Part shown: piece after piece, positions 7,151-15,351 of the stretch
How positions within the stretch are numbered: the first letter of the stretch is position 1
How the letters are laid out: every line of letters starts with the position of its first letter
Assembly (NCBI GenBank): GCA_013694495.1
Contig: JACDCH010000353.1
Span: 1 to 22,840 of the forward strand
Direction of reading: 5' to 3'
Source of the DNA: Acidimicrobiia bacterium
GTDB taxonomy: Bacteria > Actinomycetota > Acidimicrobiia > Acidimicrobiales > JACDCH01
Length of the DNA: 22,840 bases
Notes under the pieces: generated by a model
Databases searched by the model: none
Seen by the model: the letters and a program-made list of their open reading frames with translations, nothing else
What the model was told of the DNA's origin: nothing
Position numbers and translations under genes: made by a program

Positions 7151-8058
7151 TAGCGCAGCCCGGGCGCCTTCGTCTTGAAGATGTCCGTGGCGATCTGCTG
7201 GCCGACCCTGGTCGCGTCCCAGCGCTTCCCGCCGTTCGAGATCTTGGGCCCGTCCGTCCAGCCCTGCATCAGGATGAGGTCCTCGGCCACGGCCCGGATG
7301 ACCTGCCCGGTGATCAGCTGGCTCTCGTCGGACGCCAGCCAGGCGACGATGGGCGACGACACGGCAGGATCCATGCGGTTCCACTCGTCGTCGGGGACGT
7401 CGTCGGGCTCGATGACCTTCGGCGCGTTCGGCATCGTGCCGGTGATGCGGGTGGCGGCGGCCGGGCCGATGGCGTTGACGGTGACGCCGATCTTGTGCAG
7501 CTCGAGCGAGAGCGTGATCGTGAGTCCGGCGATGGCCGCCTTGGCCGTGGCGTAGTTGGTCTGGCCGAAGTTGCCGACGAGCCCGGCGCCCGACACCGTG
7601 TTGATGATCCGCCCGGTGAACGTCTCGCCCGCCTGCGAGCGGGAGCGCCAGTGCTTGGCCGCGAAGTGCGCCGGCAACCACGTCCCCCGTACGTGCACCT
7701 TCATGACCGCGTCGAAGTCGGCCACCGGCATGTTCCAGATGGCGGCGTCGCGCACGATTCCGGCGTTGTTCACCAGCACGTCGAGCCGGCCGTGCTCGTC
7801 GACGGCCTGCTGCACCATGGCCTCGGCCTGGGCCTCGTCGGAGACGTCGCTGTAGTTCGACGAGGCCTTGCCGCCCCGCTCCTCGATGAGCCCGACGGTG
7901 AGGTCGGCGTCGCGCCCCGAGCCCTGGCCCGTGACCGACCCGCCGAGGTCGTTGACGACCACGTGAGCGCCCTGCTTGGCGAGCTCGAGGGCGTGACCCC
8001 GACCGATGCCGTGACCGGCCCCCGTGACGATGCAGACCTTGCCGTCGAGCAGACCCAT
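7147..8058 (-). CDS. Short-chain dehydrogenase/reductase, HSD17B4-like (303 aa)
   Basis: A classical SDR: NAD(P) site TGAGHGIGR (12-20), NNAG (97-100), catalytic Ser156, Tyr169 and Lys173 (YATAK). VVVNDLGGSVTGQGSG after the second strand is characteristic of the HSD17B4/multifunctional-enzyme type 2 branch, whose members oxidise 3-hydroxyacyl-CoAs in beta-oxidation, including steroid side chains. Two ATGs compete: 8067 (MNDMGLLDGK) and 8058 (MGLLDGK). AGGAAGG lies 10 nt before the second and only 1 nt before the first, and MGLLDGK is the usual beginning, so I take 8058. It is downstream of the P450 gene on the same strand but separated by about 200 bp. Steroid or acyl-CoA substrate is inferred from context. 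Confidence 0.88.
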   Translation of the reverse strand: MGLLDGKVCIVTGAGHGIGRGHALELAKQGAHVVVNDLGGSVTGQGSGRDADLTVGLIEERGGKASSNYSDVSDEAQAEAMVQQAVDEHGRLDVLVNNAGIVRDAAIWNMPVADFDAVMKVHVRGTWLPAHFAAKHWRSRSQAGETFTGRIINTVSGAGLVGNFGQTNYATAKAAIAGLTITLSLELHKIGVTVNAIGPAAATRITGTMPNAPKVIEPDDVPDDEWNRMDPAVSSPIVAWLASDESQLITGQVIRAVAEDLILMQGWTDGPKISNGGKRWDATRVGQQIATDIFKTKAPGLRY

Positions 8059-8262
8059 GTCGTTCATGCCTTCCTGCGGACCGCGCCCGCATGTCTCGAG
8101 ACGTTGATGATCGGCGGAGCCGCTGGGGGTCTGGGGGCGGCGCCCCAGGCGTCGACTGCAGGGCGACGAAGTCGGCCGAGGACCGAAGCAGTCCGAGCGG
8201 TGCGAGGTCGAACGAACTCGGCCGAACGGAGCGAGCGCAGCGAGCGAGTGAGGCCGACATCC
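8059..8262. other. Intergenic stretch with GC-rich hairpin, no gene seen
   Basis: About 200 bp between the P450 stop and the SDR start. I see no credible reading frame. It contains a short hairpin (CTGGGG 8131-8136, CCCCAG 8143-8148, 6-nt loop) and a low-complexity run of GAGCGAGC/CAGCGAGC words near 8228-8250. The hairpin could end the P450 transcript or attenuate read-through into the SDR gene; no promoter was recognised with confidence. Confidence 0.35.
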
Positions 8263-9426
8263 CTACTTCCTTTCGGGGGTGAAGGTGACGGGCATCTCGG
8301 CGATGCCCCTGATGAAGGCGGACGGCGTGCGGCGCACGGGCCCGGCGAGCTCGATGTCGGGGACCCGCCGCAGCAGCTCCTCGAACATGATCTTGATCTC
8401 GAGACGGGCGAGTGATGCCCCGAGGCAGAAGTGCGTCCCGAAGCCGAACGCCACGTGCGGGTTCGGGTCGCGGCGGATGTCGAAGTCGGCCGCGGTGGGG
8501 CCGAACGTGCGCTCGTCCCGGTTGGCGGCGCCGTAGAGCAGTAGCAGCTTGTCCCCTGCGGCGAGGGGGGTGCCGGCGAACTCGGTGTCGTCGACGACGG
8601 TGCGCTGGAAGGTGACGATGGGTGTGACCCAGCGGAGGAACTCCTCCGCGGCCGTGGTCAGCAGCGACGGGTCCGCCACCAGATCGGCCCGCTGCGCCGG
8701 ATGTGCGCCCAGGGCCTCCATGGCGCCCGAGATGACGTTGCGGGTGGTCTCGTTGCCACCGACGAGGATCAGGAGGAGCTCGTTGACGAGGCCGTCGAGG
8801 TCGAAGCCGGGCGCGCCGTCGATGGTGGCGTGCACGAGGATCGACGTGAGGTCGTCGCGCGGCTCGGCCCGTCGGGCCTCGATGACCTCGGTGATGTACT
8901 CGCAGAAGTCGACGAACTGCGCGATGACCGCATCGGTCGTGTGGCCGTCGGCCCCCTTGATGAGCTCGTCGCTCCAGTGCTGCAGGCGATCGCGGTCTTC
9001 GACCCGAACGCCGAGGAGCTCGGCGATGACGATCATCGGGAGGGGCACGGCGATGTCCGTGACGAAGTCGCACTCGCCCTTCTCGCTGACGGCGTCGATC
9101 AGCTCGCCCACGATCTGGCGGGCGTGCGACTCCATGCCCGCCACCTGCTTGGGCGTGAACCCCTTCGAGACGAGCCGACGCTGCCGCGTGTGGCGAGGGT
9201 CGTCCTGACTGATCATCGACCCGTTCGGCGGCGTCTTCGGCCGGAAGCCTTCGCCCGAGCAGAACCGCTTCGGGCTGCGGCTCACCTCGAGGAGGTCGTC
9301 GTGGCGGGCCACGGCGAACAGCTCGTTGGCCTCGTCGAACCACAGGCCGGGCTGGGCCCGGAGCCAGGCGTAGTCGGCGGACGGGTCGCCCGCGTACCAG
9401 GGGCCGTCCAGCAGGTCGATGGTCAC
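8263..9426 (-). CDS. Cytochrome P450, CYP125/CYP142-like (387 aa)
   Basis: Bacterial soluble P450. Heme-binding loop FGFGTHFCLGASLAR with Cys334; I-helix LVGGNETTRN (223-230) with the Glu226-Thr227 pair; K-helix ExxR at E262-R265 (EFLRW); C-helix DDPRHTRQRR. The end of the protein (PHVAFGFG..., FIRGIAEMPVTFTPE) is most like the mycobacterial CYP125/142/124 group, which hydroxylate terminal methyl carbons of sterol or branched lipid side chains. The residue before Glu in the I-helix is Asn rather than the more common His. GTG start at 9426 overlaps the ligase stop (GTGA, 4 bp), so the two are translationally coupled. Needs a ferredoxin and reductase not present here. Exact substrate unknown. 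Confidence 0.92.
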   Translation of the reverse strand: MTIDLLDGPWYAGDPSADYAWLRAQPGLWFDEANELFAVARHDDLLEVSRSPKRFCSGEGFRPKTPPNGSMISQDDPRHTRQRRLVSKGFTPKQVAGMESHARQIVGELIDAVSEKGECDFVTDIAVPLPMIVIAELLGVRVEDRDRLQHWSDELIKGADGHTTDAVIAQFVDFCEYITEVIEARRAEPRDDLTSILVHATIDGAPGFDLDGLVNELLLILVGGNETTRNVISGAMEALGAHPAQRADLVADPSLLTTAAEEFLRWVTPIVTFQRTVVDDTEFAGTPLAAGDKLLLLYGAANRDERTFGPTAADFDIRRDPNPHVAFGFGTHFCLGASLARLEIKIMFEELLRRVPDIELAGPVRRTPSAFIRGIAEMPVTFTPERK

Positions 9427-10967
9427 CGTGCGAACGTCGCCCGCAGCTCGTGCTTGAGCACCTTGCCCGTGGGGTTGCGGGGCAGGGCGTCGACCACCTC
9501 GAGCTGCTCCGGCGTCTTGTACTTCGCCAGGCCGTTCGCCACGGTGAACGCGACGAGGTCGGCGAGCGCCGGTGCCGCTGCCCCGCCCTTCAGCACCACG
9601 ACGGCGCAGACCCGCTCGCCCGTGCGGTCGTCGGGCAGGCCGATGACCGCTGCGTCGGCCACGGCGGGGTGGGTGAAGAGGAGGTCCTCGACCTCCTTGG
9701 CCGAGATGTTCTCCATGTTGCGGATGATGATGTCCTTGACCCGCCCGGTGATGGCGACGTTGCCGTCGGCGTCGAGGCGGGCCAGGTCGCCGGTGCGGAG
9801 GTACCCCGCGTCGTCGAAGGCGTCGGCGTCGAGCGAGGCGTCGAGGTAGCCCCGCATCACCATCGGGCCCTTCACCCGGACCTCGCCCTCCTCGCCCAGC
9901 GCAGCACGACTGCCGTCGAGCTTCACCGCGATGAGCTCGACCCCCCGCACGGCCCGGCCCTCGGTGTTGGCCAGGACGTCGTCGCGGTCGTGCACCGACG
10001 CCATAGTGACGATCGGCGCCTCGGTCATGCCGTAGCCGGACACGATGCCCACGCCGCCCAGTTCGGCCTTGACGTCGACGTGGAGCTGGGGCGGCTTCGG
10101 GGCGCCACCGCCGATGTAGGCCCGGGCCTTGGGGAACACCGGGGACTCGTCGGGGTGGTTGCGCTGGTAGGCGAGGTACGCCATGTGGAACGGCGTGCCC
10201 GCACCGGCGAGGGTGACGCCGCCCCGGGCGAGGATCGGCGGGGTGGCCTCGGGGTCGAACGCCTCGACCACCAGCATCGTGCAGCCGAACGCCAGGGCGC
10301 TGAAGATGTACACGGCGCCGGCGACATGGGTGAACGGGAACACGCAGCCGATGCGGTCGGCCTCGGTGACGTCGAGCCGCTCGCACATCCCGACCGCCGC
10401 CGCCTCGATGGAGGCGTCGGTGTGCTGGGCGCCCTTGGGGTCGGCCGTCGTGCCTGACGTGTAGTAGTACCAGCGCACCGGGAGGTCGGTCGGGTCGGCC
10501 GGCGCCGCGGGCGGCGGGGGCAGCGTGCTTGGGTCGCCCTGGGGCAGCGCGTGGTCGGCCACGACCACCTGGAGACCCGGCTGCTCGGCGGCGATCGCCT
10601 TGGCCATCGCCTCGTAGTCGAAGCCCCGCCACGAACCGGGCACGACGAGCATCGTGGCGCCGACCTGACGGGTGACGAAGCCCACCTCGCGCTGCCGGTA
10701 GATCGGCAGCATCGGGTTCTGGACGACTCCGAGGCGGGAGAGCGCAGCCACCAGGACCAGCGACTCGAGCCACGTCGGCAGCTGCCACGACACGACCTCG
10801 CCCTCCCGGATCCCGAGCCGGGCCAGACCGGCTGCGGCCCGCTCGGCAGCGGCCTTGTACTCGGCGAAGGTCAGGCTGCGGCCGTCCTGATCGATCGCCA
10901 TCACCGCGTCGGGCGTGGCGGCAACCCTGGCCTCCAGTAGCTCCCACAGGTTCCCGGCATCGAGCAT
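9423..10967 (-). CDS. Acyl-CoA synthetase, AMP-forming (FadD-type, 514 aa)
   Basis: A complete ANL-superfamily adenylating enzyme: P-loop YYYTSGTTADPKGA, A5 motif GYGMTEAP, A7 TGDLARLD, hinge/A8 GRVKDIIIRNMENIS, and catalytic Lys502 in NPTGKVLKHEL. These activate a carboxylic acid with ATP and load CoA. The Ser/Thr-rich P-loop is intact. Overall style (short N-terminus, IIRNMENIS) resembles cyclohexanecarboxylate- or FadD3-like ligases; which acid it uses is not readable. ATG at 10967 has a strong GGGGGAGG ribosome site 9 nt upstream. First gene of a two-gene unit with the P450, controlled from a promoter containing a 17-bp palindrome. Confidence 0.9.
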   Translation of the reverse strand: MLDAGNLWELLEARVAATPDAVMAIDQDGRSLTFAEYKAAAERAAAGLARLGIREGEVVSWQLPTWLESLVLVAALSRLGVVQNPMLPIYRQREVGFVTRQVGATMLVVPGSWRGFDYEAMAKAIAAEQPGLQVVVADHALPQGDPSTLPPPPAAPADPTDLPVRWYYYTSGTTADPKGAQHTDASIEAAAVGMCERLDVTEADRIGCVFPFTHVAGAVYIFSALAFGCTMLVVEAFDPEATPPILARGGVTLAGAGTPFHMAYLAYQRNHPDESPVFPKARAYIGGGAPKPPQLHVDVKAELGGVGIVSGYGMTEAPIVTMASVHDRDDVLANTEGRAVRGVELIAVKLDGSRAALGEEGEVRVKGPMVMRGYLDASLDADAFDDAGYLRTGDLARLDADGNVAITGRVKDIIIRNMENISAKEVEDLLFTHPAVADAAVIGLPDDRTGERVCAVVVLKGGAAAPALADLVAFTVANGLAKYKTPEQLEVVDALPRNPTGKVLKHELRATFAR

Positions 10968-10987
10968 GGGTCAGCGCCTCCCCCGGA

Positions 10988-11009
10988 TCTGACGGACCGT
11001 CAGAAGCTA
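10988..11009 (-). promoter_or_regulatory. Promoter and palindromic operator of ligase-P450 unit
   Basis: TCTGACGGACCGTCAGA (10988-11004) is a perfect palindrome with 8-bp arms and one central base. On the minus strand TAGCTT (11009-11004, TANNNT type -10) abuts it, so the palindrome covers the expected transcription start. No good -35 is seen. Such positioning and symmetry fit a TetR-family repressor, but no regulator gene for it is in the window. Confidence 0.6.
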
Positions 11010-11052
11010 GCTCTGGCCCTCCAGGGCCCGGCAACCGAGGCCGGGCTACCGC

Positions 11053-12648
11053 TCACCCCGCGGCGACCGCCGTCTGCTTGGCCCAGGCGTAGTCGGCCTT
11101 CCCGCTCGGCGACCGCTGGACGTGCTCGACGAAGACCCAGCGCCGGGGCAGCTTGTAGCCCGCCAGCTTCTCGCGGGCGTGGGCCTCGAGCGCGACCTGG
11201 TCGGCAGCCGCGCCGGCCACGGGCGCGACGACCGCCGCGACGCTCTGACCCCAGCGCGGGTCGTCGACGCCGACGACGAGGACGTCGTAGACGTCGGGGT
11301 GCGCCACGAGCACCGCTTCGACCTCCTCCGGGTACACCTTCTCGCCGCCGGTGTTGATGCACATCGAGCCCCGGCCGAAGAGCTGGATCGATCCGTCGTC
11401 GAGCACCGTCGCCACGTCGCCGGTGAGCACCCAGCGGACGCCGTCGCGCTCGACGAAGGTGGCCGCCGACTTCTCGGGGTCGTTGTGGTAGCGCAGCGGG
11501 ATGTGGCCCCGGCGCGCCACCCGTCCTTCGCCCCCCGACCCGGGCTGGATCTCCTCGAGCGTGACCGGGTCGAGCACGGTGGTCTCGGTGTCGAACGACG
11601 CGAACTTGCCACCACCGAGGTTGCGGGCCTGCGCCCCGGTCTCCGACGCGCCGTAGCCGTCGTTGATGATCGTGTTCGGGAACACAGCCGCCAGTTCGGC
11701 CTTGCCGGCTTCCGAGAACGGCACGGCGCCCGAGCCGAACGAGAAGATCGAGGACCCGTCGTAGCCCCGCGGTTCCCGCCCGGCGAGGTACTCGTCGATC
11801 AGCGGCCGGGCGACGGCGTCACCGATGATCGTGACGACGTTCGCCTCGTGCTGCGTGATGAGCCGCCACACCTTGGCGTAGTCGGTGGTGGGCCGCGACG
11901 CGGTGAGCAGGTTCTTCCCGCCCGCCAGGAGCATGGCGAACGTCGTCCACTGGGCCGCGCCGTGCATGAGCGGGGCGATGGCGAGGAACGACACCTGCTG
12001 GTCGTCGGGCTGGATGCGGTCGAGGATCTGCCGCGGCTCCTTCACGGGGTCGATGCGCATCCAGTCGCCGCCCCCGAAGCACGCGTAGAACGCGTCCTCG
12101 TGCCGCCAGACGACCCCCTTGGGCATGCCGGTGGTGCCGCCCGTGTAGACGATGTAGTGGTCGTCCGGCGAGCGTTCGACGTCGACCCGGTCGCCCGGCG
12201 CGCCGGCGAGCGCGGGCTCGTAGTCGCCGCCCCCTCCGACGGCGAGGGCGAGCGCCAGGTCGGGCAGGTCGCCCCGGATCGCGTCGAAGCGGTCCGCGAA
12301 CTCGACGTCGTGCACGATCGCCCGCAGCCCGGCGTCGGCGCAGAGGTACCGCAGCTCGTCGGCCACGTACCGGTAGTTGACGTTGATCGGCACGGCCCGG
12401 AGCTTGAAGGCGGCCAGCATCGTCTCGATGTACTCGGGGCCGTTGTAGAGGTAGCAGCCCACGTGGTCGCCGGGGCCGATGCCGGCCGCCGCGAGGACGG
12501 CGGCGAGCCGGTTGGCCCGCTCCTCGAACTCGCCGTACGTGGAGATCCGGTCGTCGACGACGAGCGCCACCCGGTCGGCGACCCCCGGCTGGTCAACCAC
12601 GAGCTCCCACAGGTCGGCGAGGTTCAGCACCGGCTCCGACGTCGACAT
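11053..12648 (-). CDS. fadD19: FadD19-type acyl-CoA synthetase (531 aa)
   Basis: A second AMP-forming ligase, clearly different from its neighbour. Motifs: YIVYTGGTTGMPKGVVWRHED (P-loop, split as YIVYTGGTTG and MPKGVVWRHED), APLMHGAAQWT, GYGASETG, GRGSMCINTGGEKVYPEEVE (split after GRGSMCINTGG), DVYDVLVVGVDDPRWGQ, and catalytic Lys517 in RSPSGKADYAWAKQ. These match the mycobacterial FadD19 pattern (TGGTTGxPKGVxWRHED, GRGSxxINxGGEKV, RSPxGKxDYxWAK), the steroid-CoA ligase for branched C-24 sterol side chains; paralogues for other bulky acids share it, so the symbol denotes the family. ATG at 12648 has GGGGAGGG upstream. It is followed by 85 bp before the next ligase's start, so it is probably its own unit. 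Confidence 0.9.
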   Translation of the reverse strand: MSTSEPVLNLADLWELVVDQPGVADRVALVVDDRISTYGEFEERANRLAAVLAAAGIGPGDHVGCYLYNGPEYIETMLAAFKLRAVPINVNYRYVADELRYLCADAGLRAIVHDVEFADRFDAIRGDLPDLALALAVGGGGDYEPALAGAPGDRVDVERSPDDHYIVYTGGTTGMPKGVVWRHEDAFYACFGGGDWMRIDPVKEPRQILDRIQPDDQQVSFLAIAPLMHGAAQWTTFAMLLAGGKNLLTASRPTTDYAKVWRLITQHEANVVTIIGDAVARPLIDEYLAGREPRGYDGSSIFSFGSGAVPFSEAGKAELAAVFPNTIINDGYGASETGAQARNLGGGKFASFDTETTVLDPVTLEEIQPGSGGEGRVARRGHIPLRYHNDPEKSAATFVERDGVRWVLTGDVATVLDDGSIQLFGRGSMCINTGGEKVYPEEVEAVLVAHPDVYDVLVVGVDDPRWGQSVAAVVAPVAGAAADQVALEAHAREKLAGYKLPRRWVFVEHVQRSPSGKADYAWAKQTAVAAG

Positions 12649-12662
12649 CGACCCTCCCCAAG

Positions 12663-12684
12663 CCCGACCGAGCGTCAGAAACTA
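12663..12684 (-). promoter_or_regulatory. Promoter of FadD19-type gene with decayed copy of the ligase operator
   Basis: On the minus strand TAGTTT (12684-12679) is directly followed by a stretch that matches the palindrome upstream of the other ligase at 13 of 17 positions (plus-strand 12663-12679: CCCGACCG-A-GCGTCAGA against TCTGACGG-A-CCGTCAGA). The TAGNTT/operator arrangement is the same in both. It lies in the 46-bp gap with the divergent FMN reductase gene, so binding could affect both. Confidence 0.45.
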
Positions 12685-12694
12685 GTGGGCGGGA

Positions 12695-13243
12695 ATGAAT
12701 GCGCGCGCTTCGACGGTTGCGGCCGCGATCCCCCACATCCTCGCCCTGTGCGGCAGCTTGCAGGCCCGCTCGTCGAACGACGCCCTGCTCCGCCTGGCGG
12801 CCGAGCGCGCTCCCGCCAGCACCACGGTGGAGCGCTTCGGGTCGCTCGCCACCGTCGCGCACTTCAACCCCGATCACGACGGCGACGACCCTCCGACGGG
12901 CGTCGCCGCCCTGCGCCGGGCGCTGGCCGGCGCCGACGGGGTCCTGATCGCAAGCCCGGAGTACGCCCGTTCGCTCTCGGGGCCGCTGAAGAACGCGCTC
13001 GACTGGCTCGTCGGTTCGGGTCACCTCTACGGCAAGCCCGTCGCCGTCCTGGCGGGCTCGCCGCGGCCGACCGGCGCCGCGCTCGGCCGGGCCGCCCTCG
13101 AGCAGACGCTGCGGGCCCAGGGGGCCGATGTGCGGTGGTCGGCCACGGTCCACGTCACGCCGGCCGCGGGTCGGGGCGAGGAGCCCCTCGGCGACGGCGC
13201 CGAGAGCGGCGTGCTCGCCGCGCTGGCCGCGCTCGCTATCTGA
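12695..13243 (+). CDS. NADPH-dependent FMN reductase family protein (182 aa)
   Basis: Flavodoxin-like fold: LCGSLQARSSNDALLRLAA binds FMN phosphate (GSLRxxSxN motif), then LIASPEYARSLSGPLKNALDWL and GKPVAVLAGSPRPTG, the standard motifs of the NADPH-dependent FMN reductase family. Such proteins reduce flavins or quinones with NAD(P)H. ATG at 12695 is used; a second ATG overlaps at 12699 in another frame. It is divergent from the FadD19-type gene and overlaps the converging cyclase gene by 8 bp. It could supply reduced flavin to the nearby luciferase-like oxidoreductase if that enzyme uses FMN, but this is inference. Azo- or quinone reductase roles are equally possible. Confidence 0.85.
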   Translation: MNARASTVAAAIPHILALCGSLQARSSNDALLRLAAERAPASTTVERFGSLATVAHFNPDHDGDDPPTGVAALRRALAGADGVLIASPEYARSLSGPLKNALDWLVGSGHLYGKPVAVLAGSPRPTGAALGRAALEQTLRAQGADVRWSATVHVTPAAGRGEEPLGDGAESGVLAALAALAI

Positions 13244-14159
13244 CGGCGACGGGGTTCACAGGGCTGCCGACGGCGCCGGTGAACGGGATGGGCGACGCCT
13301 GGAGCAGGAACGCGTAGCGGCCGTCGGCCGCGCTGGCGGCGGCCAGGTCCTCGAGGTCGAAGTTCTGGCCCTGCCACAGGCCCATGTCGACGAGGTGGAG
13401 CAGGTGCACCGGGAACAGGGCCGCCGGATCCTCGCCGGGGTACACCTCGAGGGCGACGGTGTCGGTGGCGACAGCAGCGACGTCGCGCTCCTTGAACCAG
13501 CGGCAGCAAGCGGTCGTGAGCCCCGGTTGCTCGCCGGTCGTGTACTCCGTGCGCTTGCGCTCGCGCATTAGCTGGGCGTTCCCCGTGCGGACGAGCACGA
13601 CGTCGCCCGGCTCGACGTCGACGGTGCAGGCGGCGTCGAGCTCGGCCGGCGTGATCCCGTGACCGGGCTCGAGCCGACCGCCGCCGGGGGCCAGGTCGAC
13701 CAGCACTCCGCGCGACGTGAGCGACCTGACCTTGTGCATGCCGAGCTTCGTGGCGCCGCCCTCGGCGGTCACCGCCGAGGCGGGCACGCCGTTCCACATG
13801 TGCCCGCCGTAGGAGACGTGGGCCAGGGAGTCCCAGTGCGTGCTCGCCTGCAGCCCCATCACCACGACGTCGTCGCTCGAGCAGAAGTTGGCCGGGTCGC
13901 CGAGGTAGGGCGTGTTGATGGCGACCATCGTCCGCAGCGGGTTGACCCGGCCGGGGATCGACCCGACCTGGGGCGACTGCTGGTCGAAGCGCATCGCCAG
14001 CGAGATCCGCTCGCCCGTCTCGACCGCACCCGCGCCGCGGCGCACGGCGTCGCCGTCGATCAGGTTGAGGGTGCCGAGCTGATCGTCGTCACCCCACCGC
14101 CCCCACTGCCGGAGCTCGGCGGCGAGGGTGTGGAACCAGTCAGGAAGCGGAGCCGGCAC
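13236..14159 (-). CDS. Cyclase-family metal-dependent hydrolase (kynurenine formamidase-like, 307 aa)
   Basis: Member of the 'cyclase' family (Pfam PF04199), which includes kynurenine formamidase and isatin hydrolase. The metal motif HxGTHxDxxxH appears as LQASTHWDSLAH (His108, Asp110, His114); the first His is Gln104, a change I also associate with the long actinobacterial subgroup. RGVLVDL and the VEPGDVVLVRTG block are typical. Such enzymes hydrolyse amide or lactam/lactone-like bonds. Fourth gene of the minus-strand operon: its GTG at 14159 is 7 nt past the stop of the luciferase-like gene, whose last codons supply the GGAGGG ribosome site. Reaction here unknown. Confidence 0.85.
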   Translation of the reverse strand: MPAPLPDWFHTLAAELRQWGRWGDDDQLGTLNLIDGDAVRRGAGAVETGERISLAMRFDQQSPQVGSIPGRVNPLRTMVAINTPYLGDPANFCSSDDVVVMGLQASTHWDSLAHVSYGGHMWNGVPASAVTAEGGATKLGMHKVRSLTSRGVLVDLAPGGGRLEPGHGITPAELDAACTVDVEPGDVVLVRTGNAQLMRERKRTEYTTGEQPGLTTACCRWFKERDVAAVATDTVALEVYPGEDPAALFPVHLLHLVDMGLWQGQNFDLEDLAAASAADGRYAFLLQASPIPFTGAVGSPVNPVAVR

Positions 14160-14166
14160 GAGCAGC

Positions 14167-15348
14167 TCACATCCCTCCTGTTCGTTCGCCGGCTGCTGCT
14201 GCAGGTCGGCTGGCAGGCTTGCTCCCGCCCACCCCAGCCTCGCGCCGGTAGCGCGTGGTGCTGTGCTCCGGGTCCTTGTCGAACTGCGGGATCACCTCGC
14301 GGCCGAAGAGCTCCATCGACGCCACGACGACCTCGGTGGGCAGCGTGTTCGTGGTGGGGCTGAAGGTGAGCTGGTCGAAGCCGACGTCGGCCCACTTCTG
14401 CACGGCCTTGGTGCAGTCGTCGGGGTCGCCGATGCACACGAAACCGCCGGCCGACAGCTGCTCGACCACCTCGGGCGTCGGCTCGGGGATCTTGTTCGGC
14501 CACTCGGGGAGCCCGTCGGGCTTCGGGATGTTGTCGAGCCAGTGGAAGGCGAGCGACGTGTAGTAGTTCATGCCCATGTTGGCCGCGACCTCGAAGGCCT
14601 TCGTGCGGTCCTCCATGCAGAGCATGTTGGTGACGCCCATGATGTTGTCGTTGATGTAGTCGCCGACGGGGGTGGAGTGGGCAATCTTGGCTTTGTAGCC
14701 GTCGACCAGCTTCGTCAGCTGGTGGGGGGCGCCGGTGGTGAAGCAGAACGTGCCCAGCCCGAGGTCGGCGGCCTCGCCGAACGTCGGGGGCGAGCCCGCC
14801 GCCACCCACATCGCCGGGTGCGACATGCCGTACGGCTTCGGGAACACCTGGCGCTCGGGCACCGAGAAGTACGTGCCGTCGTAGGAGTAGACGGCGTCCT
14901 TCCACATCTTGGGGATCTCGCCGATCGCCTCGCGCCACATGGCCTTGGTCTCGTGGATGTCCTCGATGCCGAAGCCGTGCACCTCGGTGGTCGACGAGCC
15001 CCGCCCGGTGCCGAACTCGAAGCGGTTGTTCGAGAGGTGATCGAGGAGGGCCACGTTCTCGGCGATGCGGACCGGCTTGTTGACGGCCGGCGTGATGTTG
15101 AAGATGGCCGAGCCGAGGTGGACGCGCTCGGTGATGCCGGAGCAGTGACCGAGGAAGGCCTCGGGTCCGGGCATGTGCGAGTACTCGTCGAGGAAGTGGT
15201 GCTGCGGGCACCACACGTACTTGAAGTCGTTCTGGTCGGCGGCCTTGGCGATCTCGACGTTGCGGAAGATCCGCTTGTGCTCCGCGTTGGGGTCGGCGGC
15301 GCGCTCGAACTTGGGCACGAACAGCTGGGCGAAGACGCCGAACTCCAT
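14167..15348 (-). CDS. Luciferase-like (LLM class) flavin-dependent oxidoreductase (393 aa)
   Basis: TIM-barrel flavoenzyme of the bacterial luciferase superfamily: MEFGVFAQLFVP start, FKYVWCPQHHFLDEYSHMP, GSAIFNITPAVNKPVRIAENVALLDHLSNNRFEFGTGRG (the conserved 'P.R.AE..A.LD.LS.GR...G.GRG' region, starting near residue 80), and HPAMWVAAGSPPTFGEAADLGLG. Such enzymes use FMNH2 or coenzyme F420 to oxygenate or dehydrogenate organic substrates. The last 30 residues (GGSKPASRPAAAAGERTGGM) are a low-complexity tail. ATG is 3 nt after the alcohol dehydrogenase stop, with AGGAG 9 nt upstream, so the genes are coupled. FMN or F420 use cannot be decided here; substrate unknown. Confidence 0.9.
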   Translation of the reverse strand: MEFGVFAQLFVPKFERAADPNAEHKRIFRNVEIAKAADQNDFKYVWCPQHHFLDEYSHMPGPEAFLGHCSGITERVHLGSAIFNITPAVNKPVRIAENVALLDHLSNNRFEFGTGRGSSTTEVHGFGIEDIHETKAMWREAIGEIPKMWKDAVYSYDGTYFSVPERQVFPKPYGMSHPAMWVAAGSPPTFGEAADLGLGTFCFTTGAPHQLTKLVDGYKAKIAHSTPVGDYINDNIMGVTNMLCMEDRTKAFEVAANMGMNYYTSLAFHWLDNIPKPDGLPEWPNKIPEPTPEVVEQLSAGGFVCIGDPDDCTKAVQKWADVGFDQLTFSPTTNTLPTEVVVASMELFGREVIPQFDKDPEHSTTRYRREAGVGGSKPASRPAAAAGERTGGM

Positions 15349-15351
15349 CAG

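Noticed and set aside
8228..8250. GAGCGAGC-type run as a CRISPR or mobile-element end
   Set aside because: No regular spacer-repeat spacing, no terminal inverted repeat and no transposase; simple low-complexity sequence.
7010..9343. Long minus-strand frame spanning the SDR and P450 genes
   Set aside because: Arg/Pro/His-rich translation without domains; the SDR and P450 lie in other frames with full motif sets.
13236..14159. Tryptophan catabolism role for the cyclase-family protein
   Set aside because: Kynurenine formamidases are shorter and retain the first His of the metal motif; no kynureninase or dioxygenase gene is present.
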